64,000 nt of DNA from Rufibacter sp. LB8 (GCF_014876185.1 NZ_JADALJ010000001.1:4279001-4343000); one strand, 5' to 3'. Positions 50,308 to 58,810 are shown, counted from the stretch's first letter. Numbers and translations are program-made. Notes: generated by a model from the sequence alone, not told the origin.

Positions 50308-51438
50308 CTATTTATTTACTAAAGCCACGAACGCCTCCAAGAATCTATCCAATTCGGCCTGCGTCACATTCAGGGCGGGCAGAATCCGGATGGTGTTTTT
50401 GTTGGAGGCCGAGCCGGTGAAGATGCGGAACTCGTCCAGCAGGGCTTTGCGGAGGGGAGCACAGGGTGTTTCCAACTCAATGCCTACCATCAGGCCCTGG
50501 CCCCGGACTTCTCGCACGCCCGGTAAGGCTTTGGCTTTTTCAATGAGGTACTCGCCCATATTGGCCGCGTTTTCTATCAGGTTCTCCTGTTCCATCACTT
50601 CCAAGACCGCCAAAGAAGCGGCGCAGGCAAGGTAATTCCCCCCGAAGGTGGTGCCCAGCATGCCGTGTTTGGCCGGAATTTCCGGGGAAATCAAGACGCC
50701 CGCCACCGGGAAACCGTTGCCCATACCTTTGGCGATGGTAATCAAATCTGGCTTGATGCCCGCGTGCTGGTGCGCAAAAAACTTACCAGAACGCCCATAA
50801 CCCGATTGGATTTCGTCCAGAATGAGCAGTGCGCCATGCTTTCGGGCTAATTTTTCCAAATCCTGCAGAAAGGGTGCGGTAGGAATGTTCACACCGCCCA
50901 CACCCTGAATGCCTTCCACAATGATGGCGGCCACTTCATTGGTGTTCAGCGCTTCTTCCACCGCGGCAGAATCATTGAATGGCAAAAAGATGATGTTCTC
51001 CGTCTCGTTTACCGGAGCCACTAGGCTGGGGTCATCGGTGGCAGCGACTACCGCCGAGGTCCTTCCGTGAAAGGACTTACTGAACGAAATCACCTTCTTG
51101 CGACCCGTGTGGAACGACGCCAGTTTCAGGGCATTCTCGTTAGCTTCGGCGCCGGAGTTAATCAGGAACAGATGGTAATCTACGTAACCGCTCAATTGGC
51201 CCAGTTTCTCCGCCAACTCCTGCTGTTGCGGAATCTTCACGGAGTTAGAGTAAAAACCCATCTGGTTCAGCTGGTCCGTAAGGCGCTTCACGTAATGCGG
51301 GTGGCTGTGCCCGATGGAAATGACAGCATGGCCGCCGTACAAATCCAGGTATTCGGTGCCGTTCTCGTCCCACAGCTTGGAGCCGAGGGCCTTCACGGGC
51401 GTGATATCAAAGAGGGGGTAAACGTCGAAGAGGTTCAT
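50308..51438 (-). CDS. argD: Acetylornithine/succinylornithine aminotransferase
   Basis: A 376-residue class III PLP aminotransferase. YLDLYGGHAVISIGHSHPHY at the N-terminus, SGAEANENALKLA, the Asp-containing LLILDEIQSGYGRSGKFFA and the PLP Lys in LITIAKGMGNGFPVAGV are all present. It transaminates N-acylglutamate semialdehyde to N-acylornithine. Shorter than GABA-type transaminases, as expected for ArgD. Confidence 0.94.
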   Translation of the reverse strand: MNLFDVYPLFDITPVKALGSKLWDENGTEYLDLYGGHAVISIGHSHPHYVKRLTDQLNQMGFYSNSVKIPQQQELAEKLGQLSGYVDYHLFLINSGAEANENALKLASFHTGRKKVISFSKSFHGRTSAVVAATDDPSLVAPVNETENIIFLPFNDSAAVEEALNTNEVAAIIVEGIQGVGGVNIPTAPFLQDLEKLARKHGALLILDEIQSGYGRSGKFFAHQHAGIKPDLITIAKGMGNGFPVAGVLISPEIPAKHGMLGTTFGGNYLACAASLAVLEVMEQENLIENAANMGEYLIEKAKALPGVREVRGQGLMVGIELETPCAPLRKALLDEFRIFTGSASNKNTIRILPALNVTQAELDRFLEAFVALVNK

Positions 51439-51475
51439 GTTGAAGACGTAAGATTCAAGATGTAAGCCATCAGAT

Positions 51476-51522
51476 TTTTCTGTTTAGCGGCTGTTTTTTG
51501 AAAATGAAGCCGAAAACAGAAA
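51476..51522. repeat. Main palindrome, copy 29 (degenerate)
   Basis: TTTCTGTTTAGCGGCTGTTT against AAAATGAAGCCGAAAACAGA, in the argD upstream gap. Confidence 0.75.
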
Positions 51523-51575
51523 TTTATATTTTTGCTGGCGCGAACGTTTGATTCACGCCAGGTATAATTATTTCA

Positions 51576-51665
51576 TTTTCCTCCTGAAAGGACTTTGTGA
51601 GCAAACTATAGTAGTGTTGTAGTAAACGCTTTTACAGTTCGCCCATAAGGTCCTTTCAGGATGAC
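51576..51665. repeat. Short inverted unit, CTGAAAGGAC family
   Basis: CCTGAAAGGACTTTGTGAGC near the left end is inverted as GCCCATAAGGTCCTTTCAGG at the right, over 90 bp. Related to 48971-49125 but without an internal palindrome. Confidence 0.55.
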
Positions 51666-51689
51666 AAAAGAAGCGGTGGCTGAGGCTTT

Positions 51690-51737
51690 GTTTCAAGTTT
51701 CGGCCTGTTTTAAGAAAAACAGCTGCTAAACGGAAAG
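51690..51737. repeat. Main palindrome, copy 30 (strongly degenerate)
   Basis: TTTCAAGTTTCGGCCTGTTT against AAAAACAGCTGCTAAACGGA; it abuts the argC stop codon. Confidence 0.65.
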
Positions 51738-52727
51738 CTAAAATCCAATCGCTTTCAACTGCAAACTCGCCCTTTCGTCCAGCCCGAACAGCAGGTTCAT
51801 GTTCTGCACGGCCTGGCCGCTGGCTCCTTTGAGCAGGTTGTCAATCAGGCTGGTGATGACCAGTTGGTCATCGTGCTTTTCCAGATACAGCAGGCATTTG
51901 TTTGTGTTCACCACCTGCTTTAAATCTGGATTTTTGTCTGTGACGATGGTGTAGGGATGGCCTGCGTAGAACTGCCTGAACAGTTGCTGGGCTTCTTCCA
52001 AACTCAAATCTGAGGTCAGGTACGTGGTGCACAAGATGCCTCGGCTGAAATTCCCGCGGTACGGCACGAAGCGGATAGCCGTGTCCAGATTGCTTTGCAA
52101 TGCCTGAAGGCTTTCGGTAATCTCCAGCAAATGTTGGTGCCCGAAGACTTTGTAGCTGGAGATGTTGTTGTTGCGCCAGCTGAAGTGCGAAGTCTCGGCC
52201 AGTTTCTGACCCGCGCCTGTAGAACCGGTAATGCCGCTCACATGTACCTCTGCGGGCAAAGAACCGTTTTCCGCCAGCGGCAACAAGGCTAACTGAATGG
52301 CCGTGGCAAAACAACCCGGGTTCGCCACGTTGGCGGCAGTTTTTATCTGGTCACGGTTCAACTCAGGAAGTCCGTACACGAACTGGCGATTGCCAAAAGC
52401 AGACTTTTCTGTTAATCGGAAGTCCTGACTTAGATCTATGATTTTTACCGTGTCCGGAATTGGGTTGGCGTCCAAGAATTTCTTCGCATCGCCGTGGCCT
52501 ACGCAGAGAAACAGTACCTCCACGTCGGTGCCCAGCTCGTTGGTGAACACTAAATCCGAGTCGCCCAGTAAATCGGTGTGGGTGGCGGTGACGGGTTTGC
52601 CGGCCTGGCTGTTGCTGTGGACGAAGCTGATGTGAACATGCGGATGGTGTACCAGCAGGCGCAGGAGTTCACCACCGGTGTAGCCCGCTCCGCCCACGAT
52701 GCCCACCTTGATAAGGCTATTTTGCAT
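51738..52727 (-). CDS. argC: N-acyl-gamma-glutamyl-phosphate reductase
   Basis: A 329-residue NADPH-dependent enzyme. N-terminal fold VGIVGGAGYTGGELLRLLVH, catalytic Cys in VANPGCFATAIQLALLPLAE (the ArgC signature) and GITGSTGAGQKL. It makes N-acylglutamate semialdehyde for ArgD. The gene starts 11 nt inside the 3' end of argG, a tight overlap indicating co-translation. Confidence 0.96.
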   Translation of the reverse strand: MQNSLIKVGIVGGAGYTGGELLRLLVHHPHVHISFVHSNSQAGKPVTATHTDLLGDSDLVFTNELGTDVEVLFLCVGHGDAKKFLDANPIPDTVKIIDLSQDFRLTEKSAFGNRQFVYGLPELNRDQIKTAANVANPGCFATAIQLALLPLAENGSLPAEVHVSGITGSTGAGQKLAETSHFSWRNNNISSYKVFGHQHLLEITESLQALQSNLDTAIRFVPYRGNFSRGILCTTYLTSDLSLEEAQQLFRQFYAGHPYTIVTDKNPDLKQVVNTNKCLLYLEKHDDQLVITSLIDNLLKGASGQAVQNMNLLFGLDERASLQLKAIGF

Positions 52728-53913
52728 CGTCTTCGCCGTTAATTAAGCGGTACATCATGGTTTGGTTTCCGAAAATCTTCGAGAAGCCTTTCACGTCTTC
52801 GCCAGACCAGGCGTTGTTCATCTCGCCGTACGAACCGAATTTAGACGACATCAAATCATGCTCCGACTCAATGCCTTCCACCTGGAAGCGGTAAGGTGCC
52901 AGCCACACGTGTACTTTCCCGGTCACGGTTTTCTGCGTGTCAGTCAAAAACGTCTCAATGTTGCGCATGGTGGGGTCCAGGAACTGGCCTTCGTGCATCC
53001 AATTGCCGTACCAGGTGGCCAAGCTGTCTTTCCAGTACAGTTGCCATTTGGTGAGCGTGTGTTTCTCCAACGCATGGTGCGCTTTTATAATGACCATCGG
53101 CGCAGCCGCCTCAAAACCCACGCGTCCTTTAATGCCGATGATAGTATCCCCCACATGGATGTCACGACCAATGGCGAAAGCTCCGGCAATCTCCTGCAGT
53201 TTTTGAATAACGTGCACCGGGTTGTCGAATAGTTCATCGTTCAAACCAACCGGCTCGCCGTTTTTGAAGTGCAGCGTAATGCGCTCCGGCGTTTCTTTGG
53301 TCAATTGGGTTGGGTAGGCCGATTCCGGCAAAGCCTGGTGCGAAGTCAACGTCTCCTTGCCACCTACCGAGGTTCCCCAGATGCCTTTATTAATTGAATA
53401 CTGCGCCTTCTGAAAGTCCATCTCCACGCCACGCTCTTTCAGGTAGGCAATCTCTTCCTCTCTGGACAGTTTAAGGTCACGGATGGGGGTGATGATTTCC
53501 ACGTTGGGGATGAGAATGTTGAACACCATGTCAAACCGCACCTGGTCGTTCCCGGCACCGGTACTGCCGTGAGCCACCGCTTCGGCGCCCACTTCTTTCG
53601 CGTACTTGGCAATGGCCATGGCCTGCGAAATACGCTCGGCACTAACCGATAGGGGATAGGTGTTGTTTTTCAGCACATTCCCGAAAATCAGATACTTCAG
53701 GCAAGACTGGTAGTAGTTGTCGGTTTCGTCTAAGGTTACGTGGTGGGTAACGCCCAGATTCTCTGCCCTTCGGGCGATTTCCGCCAGTTCCTCTTCAGAG
53801 AAGCCGCCGGTATTCACAATGGCCGAATAGATTTCATAACCTTGTTCCAGCAGGTACTTCACACAAAACGATGTGTCTAAACCGCCGCTGAACGCGAGAA
53901 CTACTTTTTTCAT
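52717..53913 (-). CDS. argG: Argininosuccinate synthase
   Basis: A 398-residue ATP-dependent enzyme joining citrulline and aspartate. N-type ATP pyrophosphatase loop VLAFSGGLDTSFCVKYLLEQ, HGSTGAGNDQVRFDM (citrulline/aspartate binding) and SINKGIWGTSVGGKETL are conserved. Overlaps argC. Upstream lies a tract of AATGAGTGA units and a long hairpin shared with the end of the GNAT gene. Confidence 0.96.
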   Translation of the reverse strand: MKKVVLAFSGGLDTSFCVKYLLEQGYEIYSAIVNTGGFSEEELAEIARRAENLGVTHHVTLDETDNYYQSCLKYLIFGNVLKNNTYPLSVSAERISQAMAIAKYAKEVGAEAVAHGSTGAGNDQVRFDMVFNILIPNVEIITPIRDLKLSREEEIAYLKERGVEMDFQKAQYSINKGIWGTSVGGKETLTSHQALPESAYPTQLTKETPERITLHFKNGEPVGLNDELFDNPVHVIQKLQEIAGAFAIGRDIHVGDTIIGIKGRVGFEAAAPMVIIKAHHALEKHTLTKWQLYWKDSLATWYGNWMHEGQFLDPTMRNIETFLTDTQKTVTGKVHVWLAPYRFQVEGIESEHDLMSSKFGSYGEMNNAWSGEDVKGFSKIFGNQTMMYRLINGEDDAK

Positions 53914-53917
53914 TTTA

Positions 53918-53990
53918 ATGAGTGAATGAGTGAAGGTGAGAATGAGTGAATGTTTAATGAGTGAAGTAGTGAATGATGGAATGAGTGAAT
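53918..53990. repeat. Degenerate tandem AATGAGTG units before argG
   Basis: Repeated GAATGAGTGAATGAGTGAA-like octamers occupy most of the gap upstream of argG, a low-complexity array prone to slippage. Its distal part forms one arm of the hairpin at 53956-54033. Confidence 0.7.
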
Positions 53991-54033
53991 GAAAAAATAT
54001 TCACTCATTCCATCATTCACTACTTCACTCATT
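53956..54033. repeat. Perfect 35-bp hairpin at the GNAT-argG junction
   Basis: Left arm 53956-53990 and right arm 53999-54033 are exact complements around GAAAAAAT. The right arm includes the last codons and stop of the GNAT gene. On the minus strand this stem sits just downstream of GNAT translation and 43 nt before argG. Confidence 0.85.
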
Positions 54034-54633
54034 GTTTTTAGGCGGAACGTACAACATGGCGGTGCAGAGACAGTTACTTCTTCCTTTAGCGGTCAGGATC
54101 TCGAAGTTGACGCAGCTGCGGCAGCCTTTCCAGAACTCCTCGTCATTGGTGAGTTCTGAGTAGGTTACGGGGCGGTAACCCAGGTCTGAGTTGATTTTCA
54201 TGACTGCCAATGCCGTCGTTAACCCAAAGATTTTGGCGTTGGGGTACTTGGTGCGGCTCAGTTCGAAGATTTTCTCCTTGATGCGTTTGGCCAGTCCGCT
54301 TTTGCGAAGGTGCGGCGACACAATCAGGCCCGAGTTGGCCACGTATTCGCCGTGGCCCCAAGTTTCAATGTAGCAGAAGCCCGCCCAGTTGCCAGCGGCG
54401 TCAAACGCGATGACGGCTTTGCCTTCGGTCATCTTCATGGCCACGTACTCGGGGCTGCGCTTGGCAATGCCGGTGCCGCGGGCCTTGGCAGAGGCCTCCA
54501 TCTCGTCACAGATTAGCTGGGCGAACGGGGTGTGCTCCTCAGAAGCCACCACCACAGAGAAATCAGATTGGGAAGTTTCCATGGAAACGGATGCAATGGG
54601 CTGTGTCTGTACAGCCGTAGCGTACATACGCAT
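54025..54633 (-). CDS. GNAT N-acyltransferase, arginine-pathway type
   Basis: About 202 residues. The core ICDEMEASAKARGTGIAKRS then PEYVAMKM matches the GNAT protein that heads arginine clusters in Bacteroidota and is thought to acylate glutamate (the ArgA role), the first step for ArgB. Acyl-CoA loop SPHLRKSGLAKRIKEKIFEL is typical of GNATs. A Cys-rich tail (GCRSCVNFEILTAKGRSNCL then C) may bind metal. ATG 54633 or 54627 is likely, though METSQ at 54582 is possible. The donor acyl-CoA is not resolved by sequence. Confidence 0.82.
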   Translation of the reverse strand: MRMYATAVQTQPIASVSMETSQSDFSVVVASEEHTPFAQLICDEMEASAKARGTGIAKRSPEYVAMKMTEGKAVIAFDAAGNWAGFCYIETWGHGEYVANSGLIVSPHLRKSGLAKRIKEKIFELSRTKYPNAKIFGLTTALAVMKINSDLGYRPVTYSELTNDEEFWKGCRSCVNFEILTAKGRSNCLCTAMLYVPPKNNE

Positions 54634-54744
54634 GGGTATATGTTTTAGATATTTTTTAAAAAGAGAAAAGGGGGACGCCAATAATGCTATGGGCGGCCTG
54701 CACGTAGTCCGGGTGGGTTGTTTCCAACAACTGGAGCCGGTGGC

Positions 54745-54876
54745 CTAGCGCCTCGGTCGGGAAAGGTAAATGGGGGTAGAAAAAACTGTTCTGGGAAGAA
54801 CAGAAAAAAGCGCACTCCAAAGGCTGGAGCGTTTTACCGAGCCGGAGGCCACAGATAAAAGCGACTTTTTATTCAT
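54745..54876 (-). CDS. Candidate 43-codon leader ORF upstream of the arginine genes
   Basis: Reads MNKKSLLSVASGSVKRSSLW at the N-terminus and ends LSRPRR-stop: three of the last four sense codons are Arg (CGA, AGG, CGC). The frame crosses two terminator-like hairpins. Arg codons next to the stop recall leader peptides that sense charged tRNA, but the terminators precede rather than follow the Arg codons, so a classical attenuator does not fit. Low confidence; it may be a chance ORF. Confidence 0.25.
   Translation of the reverse strand: MNKKSLLSVASGSVKRSSLWSALFSVLPRTVFSTPIYLSRPRR
54781..54803 (-). terminator. Second of two tandem terminator-like hairpins
   Basis: On the minus strand CTGTTCT-TCCC-AGAACAG followed by TTTTTT. 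It lies about 150 nt before the GNAT start, so it may regulate read-through into the arginine genes. Confidence 0.65.
54804..54832 (-). terminator. First of two tandem terminator-like hairpins
   Basis: On the minus strand GCTCCA-GCCTT-TGGAGTGC followed by GCTTTTTT. It precedes the second hairpin directly. The two could end a transcript from the ABC exporter, or attenuate the arginine transcript. Confidence 0.65.
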
Positions 54877-55092
54877 TGAGGTAGAAAGATATCAAAGGTA
54901 GAGAGGCATCTACTCAGACGCCTCGGCGCAAATATTTCAATTAAAAAATGAAATAAACAATTAACGCAGTTAAAATTTAATGAAATATTATAAAAATAGG
55001 TATTAATCTGCCAGAACAGCCGCAAAAACCCTAAAGCGTTGCTACTTATACTTCAACAGACGTATATTATTTCTGGTATGATAAAAAAAACA

Positions 55093-55138
55093 TTTCCGTT
55101 TTTGCCCTCATTTCCAGAATGGAGCCCGAAAACGGAAA
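55093..55138. repeat. Main palindrome, copy 31
   Basis: TTTCCGTTTTTGCCCTCATT against GAATGGAGCCCGAAAACGGA; left bracket of the unit at 55175-55289. Confidence 0.85.
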
Positions 55139-55174
55139 AATAAATTCGATAATTCTCAAATAGTAAAGGCGCAG

Positions 55175-55289
55175 TCCCTTCTCCCTTTGGGAGAAGGCTA
55201 GGATGAGGGAGATTTCTTTTAAACTAAAAAAGCATTTACTGTGAAATTACACCCTCACCCTAACCTTCTCCCAGGGGGAGAGGGGATTT
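55175..55289. repeat. Inverted-repeat unit CCCTTCTCC...GGAGAGGG, copy 2
   Basis: TCCCTTCTCCCTTTGGGAGA then AGGCTAGGATGAGGGAGATT at the left; ACCCTCACCCTAACCTTCTC then CCAGGGGGAGAGGGGATTT at the right. Same design and bracketing palindromes as 33248-33369. Confidence 0.72.
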
Positions 55290-55296
55290 TCATGGT

Positions 55297-55337
55297 ACCC
55301 GTTTTTGGCTCCGTTTTTGGAAATGAGCCCGAAAACG
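55297..55337. repeat. Main palindrome, copy 32
   Basis: CCGTTTTTGGCTCCGTTTTT against GGAAATGAGCCCGAAAACG, 10 nt before the ABC exporter stop. Confidence 0.85.
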
Positions 55338-55347
55338 AAAGAATGAC

Positions 55348-57165
55348 TTAAGACTGGTTGAACTGCAACCTCAACAGATTGGCGTAGATACCGGCGGGGT
55401 TGCCAGAAAGTTCGTCATGCGTACCTTGTTCGGCGATGCGGCCTTTGTCAATGACCAGAATCTTGTCTACTTTTCTGATGGTGGCCAGGCGGTGCGCAAT
55501 GATGATGGTGGTGCGGTCTTTCATCAGTTCATCCATGGCGTCCTGCACCAATTTCTCAGATTCAGAGTCCAGGGAACTGGTGGCTTCGTCCAGAATCAAA
55601 ATAGACGGATCTTTGAGAATGGCCCGGGCGATGGCCACGCGCTGGCGCTGTCCGCCTGAGAGTTTAATGCCGCGTTCGCCCACCACGGTGTCAAACGCTT
55701 CTGGGAAACTCTGGATGAATTGCAGCGCGTTGGCTTTTTGGGCGGCCAAGACAATCTCCTCCTCGGTGGCGGCTGGTTTTCCATAGGCAATGTTTTCCCT
55801 TATTGTGCCGCCAAACAAGAGCACTTCCTGCGGCACAATGCCCAGGTTGCTGCGCAAATCATGCAGCGGCATGAAATTGATGTTCTGCCCGTCAACCAGA
55901 ATGGTGCCCTGGTCTACGGCGTAAAACTTCATCAAAAGCTGTACAATGGTAGACTTGCCCGCGCCGCTGGGACCCACCAGGGCAATTTTCTCGCCGGCTT
56001 TTATCTCGAAGTCAATGTCTTGCAGCACTTGTAAATCTTGCCGGGTAGGGTAGGAGAAGCCCACGTTCTGATAGCGCACGCTGCCGTTGAACCTTGCCAC
56101 GCTGGTAGGAACCAACCCAAAATCTTTGTTCTCAACGGGCAAATCCAGAATCTCCAGAATACGCTCAGACGCGCCCAAAGACACCTGCACCTTGGCGTAT
56201 AAATCGCCTAAACCGGCTACCGAGGCCCCAATGAACGTGGTGTAGAGCACAAAAGACGTGAGTTCGCCCAGTGTGAGTTCGCCGCGCTGCACCAAGGTGG
56301 CGCCGTACCAAATCACCAGAATAATGCCGCCAAACAAGCCCACAATAATGAAAGAGATGAACGCGCCTCTATAAAACGACGTGGAAATGGCCGTTTTCAC
56401 GGACCGTTGCAACGCCGTGCGGTAGCGGCCAATCTCAAACAGTTCATTCGTGAAGGACTTGACCACCTGAATGGCCTGCAGGGTTTCCTCCACAATCACG
56501 TTGGTGATGGCCAGTTCATCTTGCGTGCGCTTGGACAGTTTTTTCAGGCGTTTCCCGAACACCATGGCCAGAACCACCAGCACCGGAAACGTGGCCAGCA
56601 TGAACAGCGACAGCTTGACGGAGGTGTACATGATAAACCCGATGCCCACCAAGAGCGTGGTAATCTGCCGGAAAAGCTCGGCCAGCGTAATAGAAAAACC
56701 GTCTTGGATGTAGCTTACGTCTGAGGTGATGCGGCTGGTGACTTCGCCCACGCGGCGGGTCTCAAAGAACGTGAGCGGCAAGCCCATGAACTGGGAATAG
56801 AGGCTCTGGCGCACATCGGCCACGGCATTCTCACTAACCCGCGCAAAGAAATATACCCTGAAGAACGAGAAAATGCCCTGCAGCAGAATCACGCCAAACA
56901 GGCACGCCGCAATCAGGTCAATGTCATTGGTGAAGAAGTTGGTTTGGTTGCCCACCGCGGCGTCCAGCAAAATGCCCGTAATGGCCGGAAACGCCATAAA
57001 CGTAAGGCTGGAGAACAGCAGAAAGCCCAACCCAATGAGGAAGTTCGTTTTGTAAGGCAAGACAAACCGGAACACTTGCAGTCCCCGGCGCAGACTCTCT
57101 TTACTCAGTTTGGTCTTTCCCTCGGTCTCCGCTGCTGGGTCAGAGGCAGCTCTGCGTTTTGCCAT
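55348..57165 (-). CDS. ABC exporter, fused membrane and ATPase domains (MsbA-like)
   Basis: A 605-residue half-transporter. Six transmembrane helices within about 35-325, then the nucleotide-binding domain: Walker A LVGPSGAGKSTIVQ, Q-loop GIVPQEVLLFGG, signature LSGGQRQRVAIARA, Walker B ILILDEATSSLDSES and H-loop IIAHRLAT. It functions as a homo- or heterodimer exporting lipids or drugs; homology to MsbA suggests a lipid flippase, but substrate cannot be read. The N-terminus is a short charged tail (MAKRRAASDPAAETEGKTKL). Confidence 0.93.
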   Translation of the reverse strand: MAKRRAASDPAAETEGKTKLSKESLRRGLQVFRFVLPYKTNFLIGLGFLLFSSLTFMAFPAITGILLDAAVGNQTNFFTNDIDLIAACLFGVILLQGIFSFFRVYFFARVSENAVADVRQSLYSQFMGLPLTFFETRRVGEVTSRITSDVSYIQDGFSITLAELFRQITTLLVGIGFIMYTSVKLSLFMLATFPVLVVLAMVFGKRLKKLSKRTQDELAITNVIVEETLQAIQVVKSFTNELFEIGRYRTALQRSVKTAISTSFYRGAFISFIIVGLFGGIILVIWYGATLVQRGELTLGELTSFVLYTTFIGASVAGLGDLYAKVQVSLGASERILEILDLPVENKDFGLVPTSVARFNGSVRYQNVGFSYPTRQDLQVLQDIDFEIKAGEKIALVGPSGAGKSTIVQLLMKFYAVDQGTILVDGQNINFMPLHDLRSNLGIVPQEVLLFGGTIRENIAYGKPAATEEEIVLAAQKANALQFIQSFPEAFDTVVGERGIKLSGGQRQRVAIARAILKDPSILILDEATSSLDSESEKLVQDAMDELMKDRTTIIIAHRLATIRKVDKILVIDKGRIAEQGTHDELSGNPAGIYANLLRLQFNQS

Positions 57166-57236
57166 GTAATCAATCTGTTTCTAAAAGTAGCGTCAGCCCG
57201 AAGGCCGGCGAAGGCCAGTGGTTTTTGGCAAGTCCG

Positions 57237-57283
57237 TTTCCGTTTTTGGCTTCGTTTTCAGAAATGGGCCCGAAAACAGGAAA
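57237..57283. repeat. Main palindrome, copy 33
   Basis: TTTCCGTTTTTGGCTTCGTT against GAAATGGGCCCGAAAACAGG, between the ABC start and the symporter stop. Confidence 0.85.
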
Positions 57284-57308
57284 GGGCGTTGCCGCTGGCA
57301 AAATCGTG

Positions 57309-57316
57309 CAAAGGTA
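57309..57316 (-). promoter_or_regulatory. Putative -7 element TACCTTTG upstream of the ABC exporter
   Basis: Same octamer as before the M16 and DUF983 genes. It lies 143 nt from the ABC start, so the transcript would include palindrome copy 33 in its leader. Confidence 0.35.
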
Positions 57317-57346
57317 GGTATTCTGCCGCAATCTGGCGCAGGAATT

Positions 57347-58810
57347 TCAAGCAAGTTGGCTATTTCTATCCGTTGGTTTTGACAAGGCCCACAGACCCAG
57401 CAGCATCAGAAACCCATTCAGCAGCAACACCTCAAACCCAAATTTGTAACCCCAGAACCAGGCTTCAGAATTAGCACTGATGATATACGTGCACATCGGC
57501 GAGAGCACGCCCAACACCGGCACCATTTGGTCTTTTACGGCTCTTTTCGTCAACATCCCGAAGGTGAACATGCCCAGCAGCGGACCGTACGTGTAGCCTA
57601 CCAACGTAAACAGCGTGGCAATAATGCTTTGGTCATTGAACAGCTTAAACCCCAGAATCACCAGATACAACAGTACTGAAAACCCAACGTGTACCCAGTT
57701 TTTGTATCTGATTCGCTCAGCTTCCGGGTGGTCTTTGAAATTCAGGAAATCCACGCAGAACGAAGTGGTCAAGGCGGTCAAGGCTGAATCTGCCGATGCA
57801 TAGGTAATAGCCGTGATGCCCAGCACAAACGCCACCGCCGCCACTGCTGAGAAATGATTCAAGGCCAGAAACGGAAACACATCATCGGCCCGTGCAGGTA
57901 ACGTGATGCCTTTTTGGTGCGCGTACAGATACAGCAGCGCGCCCAGACTCAGGAACAGCACATTGACCACCACCAGAATGACAGTAAACCAGAACATGTT
58001 CTTTTGCGATTCTGGGAGGTTGCGGCAGCTTAGGTTTTTCTGCATCATGTCCTGATCCAGCCCGGTCATGGCAATGGTGATGAACATGCCGGCCAACAAC
58101 TGCTTCACAATGAAATTTGGCGCTTTGGCATCCCAGACCACCAGTTGGGAATAAGAACTTTCAGAAATGGTTTGCGTGAGGTTTTGGAACGAAAGGTTGA
58201 GTTCCTGTGAAACCAGCACAATGCTCAAGCCCAGACACACCAGCATGGCCAGGGTCTGCAGCGTGTCGGTCCAGATAATAGTTTTCATGCCGCCCCTGAA
58301 CGTATAAAGCCAGATAAACGCAATAGTCAAGCCCACAGACACTTCAAACGGCACGCCCAATGGCCCGAACACCGCCAACTGCAACACGCCCGCCACCAGG
58401 TACAGCCGCAACGCCGAACTCAACGTGCGCGACAGCAGGAAAAACGCCGCGCCCGTTTTATAAGACCAAAAGCCCAGCCGCGTCTCCAGATACGTGTAAA
58501 TTGACACCAGTTGCAGGCGGTAATACAGCGGCAGCAGCACCAGCGCAATCACCACGTAGCCCAGCACATAGCCCAGCACCATCTGCAAATAGGTGAACCC
58601 CGTTTTCTCCACCATGCCCGGAATAGACACAAACGTAATCCCGCTCAACGTAGTCCCAATCATCCCAAACGCCACCACGTACCACGGCGAATTTCTGTTC
58701 GCTAAGAAAAAACTGCCCGTAGATTCGCCTTTCTTGCTGGTCACAAAAGACACCGCCAACAGCAGACAGAAATAACCTACAATTATGCCCAGGGTTAACA
58801 GCGGAGACAC
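57347..58810 (-). CDS. Sodium:solute symporter (SSS family), tandem paralogue 1
   Basis: A 487-residue transporter with about 13 helices. GTG start at 58810 (MSPLLTLGIIVGYFCLLLAV). Blocks: SFFLANRNSPWYVVAFGMIG, SGITFVSIPGMVEKTGF, YTFRGGMKTIIWTDTLQTLA and TAITYASADSALTALTTSFC, the last holding the sodium-site serines/threonines. A paralogue of the next gene upstream (59218-60693); both differ from the symporter at 37.2 kb. Solute unknown. Confidence 0.9.
   Translation of the reverse strand: MSPLLTLGIIVGYFCLLLAVSFVTSKKGESTGSFFLANRNSPWYVVAFGMIGTTLSGITFVSIPGMVEKTGFTYLQMVLGYVLGYVVIALVLLPLYYRLQLVSIYTYLETRLGFWSYKTGAAFFLLSRTLSSALRLYLVAGVLQLAVFGPLGVPFEVSVGLTIAFIWLYTFRGGMKTIIWTDTLQTLAMLVCLGLSIVLVSQELNLSFQNLTQTISESSYSQLVVWDAKAPNFIVKQLLAGMFITIAMTGLDQDMMQKNLSCRNLPESQKNMFWFTVILVVVNVLFLSLGALLYLYAHQKGITLPARADDVFPFLALNHFSAVAAVAFVLGITAITYASADSALTALTTSFCVDFLNFKDHPEAERIRYKNWVHVGFSVLLYLVILGFKLFNDQSIIATLFTLVGYTYGPLLGMFTFGMLTKRAVKDQMVPVLGVLSPMCTYIISANSEAWFWGYKFGFEVLLLNGFLMLLGLWALSKPTDRNSQLA

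Larger units (their letters stand above)
54634..55347. other. 714-bp leader/gap upstream of the arginine block
   Basis: Contains two terminator-like hairpins on the minus strand, a short candidate leader ORF, an 8-bp GAGGCGTC/GATGCCTC hairpin (54903-54924), an AT-rich stretch (54930-55090) that should hold the promoter, two palindromes and one inverted-repeat unit. No long gene. Confidence 0.6.
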
